Part shown: piece after piece, positions 12,971 through 24,899 of the stretch
Layout of the letters: each line of letters begins with the position of its first letter
Numbering within the stretch: position 1 is the stretch's first letter
Origin: Cristatella mucedo
Lineage: Eukaryota > Bryozoa > Phylactolaemata > Cristatellidae
Direction: 5' to 3'
NCBI GenBank assembly: GCA_009760855.2
Contig: WPIO01000166.1
Span: forward strand, 472,501 to 536,500
DNA length: 64,000 nt
The notes under the pieces: model-generated
What the model was told of the DNA's origin: nothing
Seen by the model: the letters and a program-made list of their open reading frames with translations, nothing else
Databases searched by the model: none
Made by a program: the position numbers and the translations under genes

Positions 12971-15900
12971 CTCCCTCCCTCTATGTCTCCTCTCTGTCTC
13001 GTGTCTCTGTCTCGCAGCATCAGCTCAGGACGCGCCGCCGCCCAGGTTTCAGCTCCAGATAGCGGAAATCGCATTCTCTCAGCGAGGCTGACAAGCACAC
13101 CACACGTCGCACCGCCCGGAATGCGCGCTCATCTTGACTTCGTCTCTCGACCGATTTCGTGCAGACGTCGATACTTTTTTCTTTTCTTGCGACGTTACGT
13201 ATTTGGTCGACGGGAGGCCGACTAAATAACGAATGACATCTCACGTCGCCGAGGCACTCTCGAAGCGGCGTCGTACGCGAGACGAGCGATGCCGCACGTC
13301 GCCGCCGTTCGAAGGGCTGCGGGCGTCGTCGCCGCAGCCGCCGGCGCTGCCGCCTCTGCGGGCGGCTGCGAAGCTCGAGCGCTAATGGCGGCGGCGGCCA
13401 TTTGCAGGGTGAGCTCTTCGCAGCCGCCAAAGTCTCTGAAGAAGCGACGCGATTCGAGGAAGAAAATGGCGCGCCGCGCCGGGCCGCAGCTGTCTAACTC
13501 CGTCGTCTCCGAGTCCGCCACGACGTGCACCACCGACATGACGACCGCGTCGACGACTCGCTGTGACGGCTTCGTCGGCGGCGGCGGCGGATGCCGGCTT
13601 CCTGGCGCCGTCGCGGAGGAGCAAGCAGTAAACTGCAGCAGCGAGGCCTCGCTGCTGCAGTCGAGAGAGTCCGGCGGCGGCGGCGGCGTCGTCGGCGAAG
13701 CGGGCGCCGCTCCGAGCGCGGCGGCGGCGGCACCGCGTCGCACGCCGAAGGCGCGTAAGGCGCAAGTCCCCGGCTGCTGCCTCTCGGTCGATCGGGCGGA
13801 TAGCGGCGACGCGGCTCGCAGCGACGAGGACGCGCCGCCGCCGCCGCCGCTCCGGCGCCGCTCGCCTCGAAAGTCGCCAGCGAAGGATGCCGCCGGCGCG
13901 CCGCTGCACCGACGGCGCGGAGCGGCCACTGCAGCCGCCGCCGGCCGCAGCTTCCTGTCGAACTGCGGCGGCGGCAGCGGCGGCGGCGGCTGTAGCGCGA
14001 CCTCGCCGACCTGTCGAGCCGCGTGCACGCTCGCCGCCGAGCCGCTGATCGCCGCCAACTGGAGCGACTGTCACTTCTCGCCGCCTCTCGCGGCAATGCC
14101 GCTAGGAGACGGCAGGCAGCGCCTGCTTTCCATTCACTCGCTTCGGTCGCCGCCGTGGCTGCGGTGGCAGCAGCGACTCGGTCCCGCCGCCGCTGCAACC
14201 GTCGTCAACGACGACGACGACGACGACGAATGCGGCGGCGGGTGCGGCCACCGGCGGCGCTGCCGCGGCCCGTCTTACGTAACGGAGTACGTCAGGGAGA
14301 GCGAGGTCAGCGACTCAGCCACCGATGACGAAGACGACGACGACGACGACGGCGACGACGACTGCTGCCACGGCGGCGGCGGCACGGGCGGTCGAAAGCC
14401 GCCGTGCGACGGCTGCGAGACACGAACGGCCTTGGCGGCGGCGGCGGCGGCGACGACGGACAGGTCGCGCTACGTCGGCGGTTGGAGGGCGGGAGAGCTT
14501 CAGCGCGCCCGCCTCGAGGTGCTGGCCGTCGCGGCCGGCGACTACGACGACGACGCGCCACCGCCGCTGCTGCTGACCTCGCGCGGACGCTCGCCGCCGC
14601 GCGTGGCGCACCGCTGCAACGACGGCTACTACTACGCCGCCGCCGCCGCCGCCGCCGCCACGTGCGCTGACGGTGGCGAGGGCTGCTGCGACGCCTGTCG
14701 CTGCTACGATTTCGGGCTGCCGGTGCCGCTGATGCTGCCGCCGTCGCCACCGCGGAAACGGCTGCAGCCTCACGCCAGCCTGCAGGTGAACAACAACTCG
14801 GTCGATTCAGCTGCCCAGCTGAGCTCCGAGAGCGACGACCCGTCGGCCGCCGCGGCGCACCGCCGCCGCGCCGACGTGCAGCGCGGCCGCGAGGAGGTAG
14901 CTGCGGCGCGCGGCGGCGGCGGCGGCGGCGCTAGCGGCAGGAAGGATTGCTCGACGCCGCCGCCGGCGCGGCTGCACGTCGCGCCGCCGCCGGACGCGAT
15001 GAAGCCGACCGTGCTGGGAAGCAACGGCGACCTGCAGCCGCCGCACGAGTTCCTCAACGACGACGCCGCCGCCGCCATCGCCCACTTCGGGCTGAGCGGC
15101 TACTCTCAGATGGCGGCGAAGGTGACGGCCGGTCGGCACGGGGCGAGCCGCTGCGTCGGTGTCGCCGGCGCCGTCGCCGCGAGGACGCCGCCGTCGTCGC
15201 TAGCGACCGCCTCGCGAGCGTCTACTCATCCGGGATCGCCGGTGCCGCCGCGTTTGAACTTGACGAAGGACGCATCCGCGGGGCTTGAGGCGGAGATGAT
15301 GGTCGCCGCCGCCAGCGGAAGAGGATCGGCTAAAGGGCGACGCTCACGCAGCCGCGAGCGCAGAGCGGCGGCGGCGGCGGCGAGTGACCCTCCGCAACCG
15401 CCGCTCCTGACCGACGCCATGTTGGCGACGTCATCAGCTTCAGTGGCGAGGCGAACACCTCCGGCTCAGACATTGCCGCAGCAGCAGCGGCAGCAGCCGC
15501 AGCAGCGCTGCTACTCTGTCGCCGACATAGACAAGGCCGCGAAGCTGCTCGGGGCGGATAAGAGCGATGTGTGGCAGTGGACCAACAAGGCCATGTCGCT
15601 CGTGCTGAGTAGCGTGTTCGAGTCGCCGCAGGGCACGTTCCACATGGTTCCCTCCGGACTTTGCTGGAGCGGACTCTCGCCGTCGCCGCCGAAGGCGCCG
15701 AGCGCGCCGCCGCCGAAGGCGCCGAGCACGCCGTCGCGGCAGGGGCCGAGCATGCCGCCGCGGCAGGCGCCGAGCACTCCGCCGCCACCGCCACCACCGC
15801 CGCAGGCACCGAGTACGCCGCCGCGGCAGGTGGCGACCGCGCCGCCGTCGCCCGCTATGACGGGCAGTGAGTTCGGCGCCGCCGCCACCGCGTCGCCATC

Positions 15901-16797
15901 GCCGCGGACGGAGCCGCTGTCGGACGGAGAGCGGGCTGCGGCGAGCGCCGACGGCGACGAGTCAGTCAGCCTCGTGCAGTACTACTTCCGGAAGGGGCAG
16001 GTGACGGGAAAGAAGTATAGCAGCCCAGGCGACGTCGCCTCGTCGCCGCTCGGCGGCGTCCTGCAGGTGGCGAGGACGGCGGATGGCTCGACGACGACTT
16101 CGACCTTTGCCGCCGAGCTCGACCTTCGACCCTTGACCTTCGCCGCCCCCGCCCGCGACGACGCTAGCTCCGCCCAGCAGCGGTCCCCTGCCGGCGCCGC
16201 CCGAGCGGCGGCGAAGCGCCGCCCGAGCGGCGGCGCCAGCGACGATTGCAAGCCGACAACGACGGCGCCAACGTCGCCGGCGCGACGTGACTCTCGCCAC
16301 GACTCCGACGAGTCGCCGACGAGCGAACGACTGCGGCCGCGGTCGCTGTCGTCGTCGTCAGCGGCAGGCGGCCGCTCCGGATCGAACGAGTGGTCGCCGG
16401 CGGCGGCGGCGGCGGCAGACGTCACGTTCGAGATCAACTCGAGCGGTGAGCTGGCTGTCGCGCGGAGCCCAGCCGGACGCGCCGACGACAGCGCCGCTAA
16501 GACGCGCTCGCCGGTCGTGCAGCGGAGCGCCACGCCGCCGCACGCGGCGACGGAGGGCGCGTCTTCGCCAGGAAGCGCGGCCGCCGCGGCCGCATCCGCG
16601 GCCGGCGGCGAGCGGCCTCGCTCGTCCCGCATATACAGCGTCAATTCGGACGGCGACCAAGTGGGCTTGACCAACGTCGCCGAGACGCCCCCATCTCCGG
16701 TGACCGCGGCGGCGCTCAGCAGGCGCGACTGCGTCGGCGTGCCCCACGCCGATGCCGACGCTGTCGCCGAGCCTGCGGCCACGGGCGGAGCGGCCGT

Positions 16798-16832
<35 letters not shown>

Positions 16833-16908
16833 CGCTCATTCAGTCGAAACTGCCGCACGCCTCCGAGCGAGCCACCGCCACCGCCGCCGCCGCGGGAGGA
16901 GCGCGCGA

Positions 16909-16939
<31 letters not shown>

Positions 16940-19186
16940 CCTGCCACCGCCGTCGCGCCGCCGTCAGCGAAGACGCCCACGCCGAAAAAGGACGCCGCCC
17001 GGGGAGGCGGCGGCGGCGGCACGCCACCGCCGCCGCCGGAACGGATCGAGAGGAGCGACGACGACTTTAACAAGCGCGCGCCGCGCGACGGAGGAGGAGG
17101 CGCTCGGACGCCGACTGCGGCCGCCGCCACCGGCGGACGTCGCGGCGATGGCACGCCGTCAGCGAAGCCGGCGGCGCCGTCGCCGCCGGCGAGCGTCGAA
17201 CAAGCGACCCCCCCTCTCGAGGCCGACGACTGTGCAGCGGCAGCCGAATGTCAGCGACCTGCCGCCGCCGCCGCCGGGACGTCGCCGACGGCGCGGCAGC
17301 GAAACAGCAGTCAGACGTCGCAACCGGTCGCAGCTGCGGCCGCCCGCCTCGGCGAGCTCCCGGCGAGCTACACCGTGCACGCCAATGGCGACAAGGTGAC
17401 CGTCGTGCCGGTGACGGAGTCGCAGAAGCAGCAGCAGCCGCCACCGCCACCGAAGACGGCAGCCGCCGACCCCTCTGGCAAAGATGGCGGCGGAACCGGA
17501 GCGGCCGGCGCCGCCAAGGGTTCGCAGCCGGCGTCAGCTGCGGCGGGCAGCTCCTCGCCGCCGTCGCCGCATCGGAGGCCCGCCAAGTCTACGAGCAAGT
17601 CCAGCAACGCGTCGGAAGCGAAGGCGACGCCTGCGCAAGCCGGCAAGCAGAGCTCCGCCGCGGCGCCGCCGTCGGCGACCGCGGCGCCGTCGTCGGCGAC
17701 CGCGGCGGCAACCGGAAGAGTGGTATCTCTAACGCTTCAAGAGACGGTGCACGAGAGAACCGTCGTCAGTGGCCGAGACGTGGAGCGCCTTCTCGGCGCC
17801 AACTTTTTCCACGACGCAGCGAAAGGCATCGGCGGAAGCGGAAAGGCGGCGCTGCCGGCGACGAGACTGTCTGACGCGACGCCGACGTCGCCGACTTCTC
17901 CGACGTCCCGGAAGCTATTTGAGCCGCACGAGTTCGTCGCACTGAGCCAGACCGGCGCCGTCGTGAGGCGAGCCGTTTCGCCGCCGGTGCCCGCCAGCCT
18001 GCAGCAGGCGGCAATGTCGCCGGACGGCGCGTCGCGTCCGACCGCCGCCGCCGCCGCACCCGCCGCCGCACCCGCCGCCGCGACGCCCGACGCCGGAAGC
18101 GGAGCGTCGCGGCAACCGGCCGCCGTCGCCGCCGAGCGGAAGACGCGTCGTCCGCCGTCTGCCGCCAGCAGCGCGGCGGTCGCCAGTCGCGAGGCCTCGG
18201 CGGCGGCGACGGCTGCGGCAGCGCCGCTGCCGACGCCGTCGCCGCCGCCTCCGAAAGCGGCCGCGCTGCCGGAGAAAGCGGCGGTGGCGGCCGCGGACGA
18301 AGCGAAGCAGTGCTACCTGAGCCGCTACCAGTTTCTCGGCGGCGCGGTGAGCGAGCGCGAGTACCGCAGCGCCGACGACGCGGCTCGATGCTCGCCTCTC
18401 GCCGACGCACTGCACTCCGCTGACAGAGTGGACAGCTCGACAATGGCCGCCGCCGCCGTCGCGTCCGCTGCTCACGTCTCTCCGAGGACCGTCGTCGTCG
18501 TCGGCGGCGGCGGCACGCCGCCGCCGCCGCAGCCATCGGCTAAGGGGCAGTCGGAGACGAAGCGAAGCCAGCAACAGGCCGCCGCGGCGGCAGAGTCCAG
18601 AGTCCAGCCGGCGGAGACGGCGCAGTCGCCTCGGCTGCTGAGCAACTGCTCGGCGCTTCGTCCCGGCGTTGCGGATCCGTGCGAGGGCTGCGCCGCCCAT
18701 GCCAAGGGCTCGTCGGCGTCCGGCGGTCCTCTGCCTCCCCAGGAGCAGCAGCACCGCGGCGTTGCGCCGCCACCGCCGCCGGCGACTAACGCGGCTGCTG
18801 CCGCCGCCGCCGCTACCCAGCCGTCGACACAGACGCCGCCGGTGCCGTCGGCCGCCTCAGATCGACCGCCGTCGGCGACGTTCGGAGCTCGGCAGCTGCC
18901 GCAGACGCTGCCGCCGCAGACGCTGCCGCCGCTGCCGCAGCGCGCCAGCCAGCCCAAGATGGCGGCGAACCGGCTGCAGCAGCAGGTTCCTTCACCGCTC
19001 CCGCCGCCGTCAAGCAGCCGCACTCAAGCTCCTCCGTCTACCGCAGCTCAGCCGCCGGCGCAGCAGACGACGACGCAGCAGCAGACGACGCAGCAGCAGA
19101 TGCACCAGCCGCCGCCAGGCGGCGCTGCTGCTGCTGCACCTCCTTCGACCAACGCACGGAGCTCGGGCGGCGCGCTCGCCAAGTAA
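12008..19186 (+). CDS. Large Ala/Ser/Pro-rich low-complexity protein (unrecognised), proposed two-exon gene
   Basis: An uninterrupted frame of 1965 codons runs 13,289-19,186. I propose that the real start is ATG at 12,008 (GGCGCCATGTCCGACCCCGA|GTGAGT), a 14-base coding exon whose phase matches an acceptor TTTGCAG|G at 13,407, giving MSDPE then VSSSQPPKSLKKRRDSRKK; the pyrimidine tract before that acceptor is weak, so the in-frame ATG at 13,289 remains possible. Homopolymers of Ala, Gly, Pro, Asp and Gln (13 CAG-type codons near 16,800) separate ordinary-composition islands: CYSVADIDKAAKLLGADKSD at about residue 745; two related Y-F-G segments (VQYYFRKGQVTGKKYSS near 15,980 and CYLSRYQFLGGAVSEREYRS near 18,310); DVTFEINSSGELAVARSPAG near 16,420; and VSLTLQETVHERTVVSGRDV near 17,730. 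No signal peptide, membrane segment or known domain is visible. It may be a scaffold or nuclear protein, but I assign no function. Confidence 0.6.
12022..13407 (+). other. Proposed first intron of the large gene
   Basis: Bounded by GTGAGT and TTTGCAG. It contains a CT microsatellite (12,838-12,982) followed by GTCTCTGTCTCGCAG at 13,017, which would be an even better acceptor but is followed by stops in the needed phase. The boundaries are therefore an inference. Confidence 0.35.
12838..12982. repeat. (CT)n microsatellite
   Basis: Nearly pure CT run with TCCC interruptions. Confidence 0.95.
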
Positions 19187-19427
19187 AGTAAGTTCTGTCC
19201 GTCGCTTATCGGGCTGCGGCGGCAGCCGCGACGTCGCGAGGCGAAAAGGCAAAAGACGCCTCTCCTGCAGACGCCATCGCACGCACAATAGAGGCATTGG
19301 CTTCAAGGATCAAGGTCATGGCTTGCTGTCTCGGTCCGTCACTCTCTCTTACTTCGGTCCACGCGTCCTAACTGCTAGCTTCTAATCTGTCCAGGCGTCG
19401 TACCACTCGCTCTTCTGACTCACGCCG

Positions 19428-19575
19428 CGCCAATTTGGCCTAGCGGCTAGGATGCTCGCCTCGACCAAGGTCAAGGCGCATGTACTTGACGACGGATATG
19501 GTGGAGTCGAGCCCCGTGGCGTAAGTGAAGCCCCTGAGTAGAGATTCACTTATATTAGGGTGCTACACAAATGAG
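19428..19575 (+). mobile_element. tRNA-derived SINE, family 1 (LINE-like tail)
   Basis: A box TGGCCTAGCGGCTAGGATGC and B box GGAGTCGAGCCCC stand at tRNA-like spacing. The tail GAAGCCCCTGAGTAGAGATT then TTAGGGTGCTACACAAA parallels the 3' end of the local LINE (AAGCGCCTAGAAAGAGATTA then GAGGGCGCTTTATCAA). Confidence 0.75.
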
Positions 19576-20104
19576 ATACAATTTTAGTTTTTAAGTAGCT
19601 TAGCTTTACCACTAACCAACCTTAAACCCTTTGGATTCCGATTGATTAATTTGTATGCTCTCCAAGCCTGGAACCCGATCGCGAATGACGTCACTATATC
19701 CGCTGATGATATTTCACATGAAGCAGAAAAAGCTCATCTGTTTCTCTTAGCGTTAGTTAGGCCTATGGGAGCTGGCCTATGACCTGCGCGGGTGTACACC
19801 TGCAGGCACTGAACATGTTACCACAAACCAACTGACCCGCTTCCCTTCCAGCATGCGTGAAGTGGCCAAGAACTCTTAGAGAGCTGTGCACATTTCTATT
19901 ATTATTAGTATGTTTTAAAAGTCCGAAAAGACAAGTCATATCAACCAGCTCTTCCCGTTAAGCGATTGATTAAGATGTAGATGTAGATGCAGCAGCGGGG
20001 GGGGGGCCCGCGTCGTTCTCAAATGCACGATTCTCAAGCAGAGTTGGAGTCCATGGGCGAAGCTGCCATTCTTTTCACAGTGTATAATCTCCCTCTTTAA
20101 AAAA

Positions 20105-20275
20105 TATCAGCTGATTTACCAGCCTCTTTTTTAATGCGACAGATGAGCCTTTACGGCTATCACCACCGCTTGCAGTAGCAATAAAGGATATCCCAACGAA
20201 GGAATCGAACCCACGACCCCGGGACCCAGGTAATGAAAAGCAATCGCCTTAGGCAGTGTGCCATCAGGCACAATC
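20105..20275 (-). mobile_element. tRNA-derived SINE, family 2
   Basis: Minus-strand B box GGGTTCGATTCC, with a body shared with the copy at 8145-8330 (plus-strand AGCTGATTTACCAGCCTC and CACCGCTTGCAGTAGCAATA). Diverged and not a functional tRNA. Confidence 0.7.
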
Positions 20276-20395
20276 TCGGTTTTCACTTCTATGCCGTAGA
20301 CAATCAGTCTTACCTTCGCTTCGATTCCTCTCAACCCCTCAGCAAGCTGTGTACACTACAAACGCTTTCTTAATGTACTTCCGACATCCGCTTAT

Positions 20396-20612
20396 GGATG
20401 GCAGCAAACTTTCTCAAGCTAAATGACGTTAAAACCAGCTTACTATTGTCGGACAAACCAAGTATTATTCAGAAACAGGAATTTTTTTTCTCAAAATCGG
20501 CTCCGCTGATGTCCTGTTGCATGTGAACGAAATCTAGGTTTCCTGTTTTAAAGTGACCTTTCAGTGGACGATCGCAGCACGGATCTACGGTCAAGTCTGC
20601 CTACTTTCAGCA
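20396..20612 (+). mobile_element. LINE ORF2 fragment, plus strand
   Basis: Matches the region of the longest LINE encoding the segment just after the YADD motif (words AAACCAGCTTACTATTGTCG and TCTGCCTACTTTCAGC). Broken by frameshifts and cut off where the minus-strand copy begins. Confidence 0.65.
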
Positions 20613-20616
20613 ACAA

Positions 20617-21390
20617 GTAATAATATTGCACTTGATAAAGCGCCCTCAGAGAACTTAATCTCTCTCTCTCTCTCTGGGCGCTTTACATTTGCTGTAAAGT
20701 GAAATGCAATTGAATGGTAAGTAAAATCATGCTTGAAAAACAAACGAAATGAATAATATGGTTAGGGGTGACATGCACAGGGTCAGCATGCAAATGTGGT
20801 TAGTGGCAGCATGCACAGTGTCAGCACGCATAAGCACATCAAGGACGAATCACAGGGACCCACTAAATGCTGTCCTTAATAGGTGTGTTTTTAAGTTTCT
20901 TTTAAATGTGGTCAGGTCAGGGGATGTTCTGACGCAGGTCGGGAGGCAGTTCCAGGCTTTGGGAGCATACGAGCTAAGTGCACGGTCTCCAAAGGATTTA
21001 AGGTTTGTACGAGGTATTTCTAGACTGTTGGATTCCGAAAAGCGAGTGGTACAATGCTTGGCCTGATGGGGTAGTATATCTGACAGATAGGCTGGAGCCA
21101 TAGAATGAAGAGACCTAAAAGTGAGCGACAAAACCTTGAAGTCAATCTGCTGCTTGACTGGTAGCCAGTGCAGGTCGGCGAGAAGTGGAGTAATGTGGCA
21201 ACTGCGACGCTCACGACAGACAAGTCTAGCTGCCGAGTTTTGCACCAGCTGCAACCGCCTGATTGCACATGCTGGTAGGCCAGTAAGCAGTGAGTTGCAG
21301 AAGTCGAGACGGGATGTCACGAATGCATGGACCAACTTGGACGTGGTATCCTTATCTAAACAAGCCCTAATTTTAGCAATGTTATGAAGG
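20617..21390 (-). mobile_element. 5'-truncated LINE copy, minus strand
   Basis: A complete 3' end with the AATAAT tail, the tail hairpin and the last 161 codons of ORF2 (20,850-21,335, containing RRLQLVQNSAARLVCRERRS and GNRALSSYAPKAWN-like text). The ORF part is nearly intact, so the insertion is fairly young. It truncates the older plus-strand fragment to its left. Confidence 0.85.
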
Positions 21391-21875
21391 CTTTAAAAGC
21401 CTTTTGTTTGGAGGAAGAACAAATTATTTCGACAAATTAATCGATACAATCGACGCACTGAGACGGTAAACGATGTTCTTGTGAATCGGTCACGGCTCGA
21501 GGTCGAATTCTTTTATTTGGCTCTCATCTCGTCCAATTAAAGACGTTTTCCTGACGCTCAATAATTTGAAAAAAGTCTTGATTGTTCCTTATTCTGCTCC
21601 GCCTCTCTTGCAATGTCCATCTCCTTCCGTTCCGCCATCTCTGTTTGTAAATTTTAGGCAAATTTTATGGGAATTGCTTTCATAGATAAACTGGCCCACA
21701 ACTAACTAAGCAGTAGGCGTAGCAGCTAGGATTAAGATAAGGAAAAGGTTGCCCCATGATCTTTCCAGAGGCAGCCAATCATGCCAAAGCCTTCAGATCC
21801 ACCCAAGGCCAAGGCCAGACTCGCTGGACCGCCATAAGGCTGTGGGCATACACAAACCCTGTCTCTATTTTCGCT

Positions 21876-21877
<2 letters not shown>

Positions 21878-21940
<63 letters not shown>

Positions 21941-22593
21941 CTCTTCACCCACTCTTTTTCACTGACTCCCGAACCATGGTTTCCCTTCTCTCTCTCTCAT
22001 CTTTCGTGCTCTCTCTGTCTCTGTCTGTCTCTGTCTGTCTCTGTCTGTCTCTGTCTGTCTCTGTCTGTCTCCGTCTGTCTCTGTCTGTCTCTGTCTGTCT
22101 CTGTCTGTCTCTGTCTGTCTCTGTCTGTCTCTGTCTGTCTCTGTCTGTCTCTGTCTGTCTCTGTCTGTCTCTGTCTGTCTCTGTCTGTCTCTGTCTGTCT
22201 CTGTCTGTCTCTGTCTGTCTCTGTCTGTCTCTGTCTGTCTCTGTCTGTTTTTGGTTTCTGTCTGTCTCTGACTCTGTCTCTGTCTGTTTTTGGTTTCTGT
22301 CTGTCTCTGACTCTGTCTCTGTCTGTCTGTCTCCATCTGTCTCCGTCTGTCTCCGTCTCTATCCGTCTCTATCCGTCTCTATCTGTCTCTATCTGTCTCC
22401 GTCTGTCTCTATCTGTCTCTGTCTGTCTGTGTCGTCTGTCCCTGTCTGTCTTCCTCTCTCCCTTCCTCCCTCCCTCCATATCTCTTCTCTCTCTTTCTCT
22501 AACTCTCGTGTCGCCATCTCTACGCCTCGATCCCTTTCTTGTTTCTATATCAGTTTTTCCTTCTCTCCGTCTCTCTCTCTGTTTTTTCTCTTC

Positions 22594-22680
<87 letters not shown>
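21878..22680. repeat. Compound CT / CTGTCTCTGT satellite
   Basis: A (CT)n run at 21,878-21,937 is followed at 22,010-22,245 by about 23 tandem copies of the decamer CTGTCTCTGT with almost no variation. Irregular variants (CCGTCTCTAT, CTGTTTTTGGTTT duplicated once) run to 22,440, and a further pure (CT)n run covers 22,596-22,678. Confidence 0.95.
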
Positions 22681-22683
<3 letters not shown>

Positions 22684-23350
22684 GTCCATCGCTTGCTCAC
22701 TCCATCTTTCTCTCTTTAGTCTTGTCTCTCTGATTTGGGTTATTTTTTAGCGCTTCATATTTCAGAATTTTCCCTAGTCGGCATGCTGACTGCTTTACTT
22801 TAGTTAGAGTCTGCACGGGAGGTAGGGCACAATTTCAAAAGAACAACAAGCACGTGGGTTTTGTGGACTTGCAGAAAGACATTTTGAACTCCCGTGTTTG
22901 CAATGTGGCCTTTTACTCACTTAAAACCCGATTTTAATTTTTTTTTGTAATTGTGTCTGTCGCACAGAGATGTCTACGTTAGGTGACGATTCGAGGCTAC
23001 GCTTTCGCGAAAGAACAGCTGCACGAGCAGCTGTGCGTCCGAGTGAGTGAGTTATGGATTTTGTTTGCGTTGCAGACAGCCGTCCTGAGATCCCTTGACG
23101 GAGGCGGATTGCAGACAAGGCATTAATCTTGGGCTACAGAAATCATTCTGTCTGCTGAAGCTAGTGCCGCTGCGGCAAATCACGCACCACACTTGCTCGC
23201 TAAGCTATTTAATCTCCACGCATTACCTCAGAATATTTTGAATAAATTGTCCGTTTGTGTGCTCTGTGTATGTCATCCGGGTAAACGTCGAGTTCCTAAC
23301 AGAGGGTTAGAAGTTTCAAGCGTATGCGTAACACACTGTCACCGGATGAC

Positions 23351-23500
23351 GGTCAGCCTGGTTTGGCCAAGGGATTAATGTGCTCGCCTTGGACGACCGA
23401 GATCGTGGGCTCGAGCCCTGCAACGGCACACGATAAGCTCCTGGATAGAGATTAAGTGTTTTTAGGGCGCTCTTCAAATAAATCATATTTATTTTAAATA
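23351..23500 (+). mobile_element. tRNA-derived SINE, family 1
   Basis: A box GTTTGGCCAAGGGATTAATG and B box GTGGGCTCGAGCCC. The tail CTGGATAGAGATTAAGTGTT then TTAGGGCGCTCTTCAAATAA resembles the LINE 3' end more closely than the copy at 19.4 kb does. Confidence 0.75.
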
Positions 23501-23774
23501 TTAAGGTGACGGACTTCCAGAAGCTTTATGGTAGGCGGCGCTGACCCACACTACCGCCGATGAAGCAGTAGGCTTTCAGCATTATCAGGGAGAAATATGT
23601 TTGTGCTGCAGCTTTTTCCTATAAGCAAAGCGTATTTATAAAGATGGAGCTGCCCCGGTTCAGAGCGTAACCGACCGACTGCTGCAGCAACTTGGCCTCT
23701 ACCTTTGCCGCCTAACCATGGATTGAAATAATCGATTGAAATCGCCTAACGTAAGATTTATTTAAATGTTAATG

Positions 23775-23849
23775 TTAATTTTAATTTAATTAATCTTTAA
23801 TTAACCGTCATTACGCTACGGTTAATTAAATAAAATTAAATTAAAATTG
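23775..23849. repeat. AT-rich inverted repeat
   Basis: The arm at 23,775-23,808 (TTAATTTTAATTTAATTAAT then CTTTAATTAACCGT) pairs with 23,818-23,849 around the loop CATTACGCT, with a few indels. It could be a small foldback element. Confidence 0.65.
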
Positions 23850-24583
23850 AATTTTTAATTAAAATTCAATTTAACAATGTATTGAAAATTTAGAAATGTT
23901 TAGGGTCATTCTAAGTCAGCAACCACGATTCGTATCTTGGCAGTGTCTCTTGGTATGTTGTGCTCTGGCAGCATGCCAACGTGTCAGTTTTTCGACATTC
24001 GTAGCAGCCGCATTCGCGCTTGCTTGCGGTACCGTCGGGACGCCCGGAGCATTCTGAGAAGTACAATGAAAGGGTCCGCGTACGCGCTGCTGCGCGGAGG
24101 CAATAGCGACGTACGACGTCCTTAGGTGGAATAGTTCGCTTTTTCTAGCCAGCTTTTTCCGACTGAGAATTCCTCCAAGCTTATTACGCCACTTATTACG
24201 GCGTGCATAGACTATGCTTTAAGCTGTCCGGTGTCTGCGACCGCTTAGGGCCGCAGTTGGCAATTAAGTTATTAAAACGCTTTCGCAAGGCCCCAAGACC
24301 CGAATTCAAGTCCCGAGAGCACTGCAAAAGGTATTCCCGATTTAGCAGTAGCAATGACGTTGGTGAGGTCCGGCGGCGTCCGTTTTGGCTCTGTGGGCGG
24401 TTTCTCAAGTCGTGCCTACTAGCTTTGCCACCCGAGAGCCGGAAACTACTGCCCGCCTTTCCGGGTCAAACGCAAAAGAGCGCAGCGCGATAGGTTTTTC
24501 ACAATGGCACCCTGCGCCGCACACGATGCCCCGCGCCGCACCGGAGCGGAAGCGGCCGTGCGCCAATCAGCAATCGCGAACGC

Positions 24584-24589
24584 TCGCCC
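24584..24589. other. Left target-site copy TCGCCC of the Polinton
   Basis: The same six bases are found directly after the right end (53,375-53,380), the last base being shared with the right terminus; 5 or 6 bp duplication depending on where the end is set. Polintons are known to make 6-bp duplications. Confidence 0.7.
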
Positions 24590-24899
24590 AGTAGTATGTG
24601 ATTTTTCCATTTCGCACCCTGACCCTCACTCGAGCACACTCCAAAATTTGACCTCGCGTCGCTCGGTCCCCTTTTGAAGTGGCCCTCCTTAGTGTCAGTG
24701 TCCGAAAAAGTAAAATCAAATCCTACTCCAACAGGTGCTGCTTCGGCGCAATGGAAAACCATAGACTACTCACAATGTTCCAAAAATTTAGTTGTAATAT
24801 ATTATAGTAAATTTTTTCAGAGTTTCTAAATTTTATTTAAAGAAAAATATGTATATATTACAAGATGTCTGAAATAAATTCATTTTCACGGCGTGAGGG
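24590..24899 (+). repeat. Left terminal inverted repeat of the Polinton
   Basis: From AGTAGTATGTGATTTTTCC to GGCGTGAGGA it matches the reverse complement of 53,062-53,375 with scattered substitutions and a few small indels. The inner 35 bases contain the start codon and first 11-12 codons of the polymerase gene. Confidence 0.95.

Larger units (their letters stand above)
19187..20395. other. 3' flank of the large gene with two SINEs; otherwise no gene
   Basis: A GTAAGT donor-like site lies four bases after the stop codon at 19,186, so 3' UTR splicing is possible. The remainder holds the two SINE copies listed below and a run of ten G at about 19,996. No further coding sequence is supported. 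Confidence 0.4.
21391..24589. other. Repeat-rich intergenic stretch left of the Polinton
   Basis: Holds CT/CTGTCT satellites, a SINE, an AT-rich inverted repeat and unassigned sequence. Frames made of Leu-Ser or Ser-Val-Cys-Leu repeats come from the satellites. 24,261-24,370 vaguely resembles a worn tRNA-like element (AATTCAAGTCCC) but is too weak to call. Confidence 0.45.

Noticed and set aside
13382-14198. Long minus-strand ORFs opposite the large gene
   Set aside because: Antisense frames in GCC-rich DNA stay open by composition; they lack the natural islands seen in the plus frame.
22010-22245. CRISPR-like array
   Set aside because: Ten-base units without spacers, in eukaryotic DNA; simple satellite.
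21749-22750. Long Leu/Ser/Val/Cys ORF
   Set aside because: It translates CT and CTGTCTCTGT satellites; no natural domain.
24261-24370. Additional tRNA-SINE left of the Polinton
   Set aside because: Only a weak B-box-like AATTCAAGTCCC; no A box at proper spacing and no recognisable tail.
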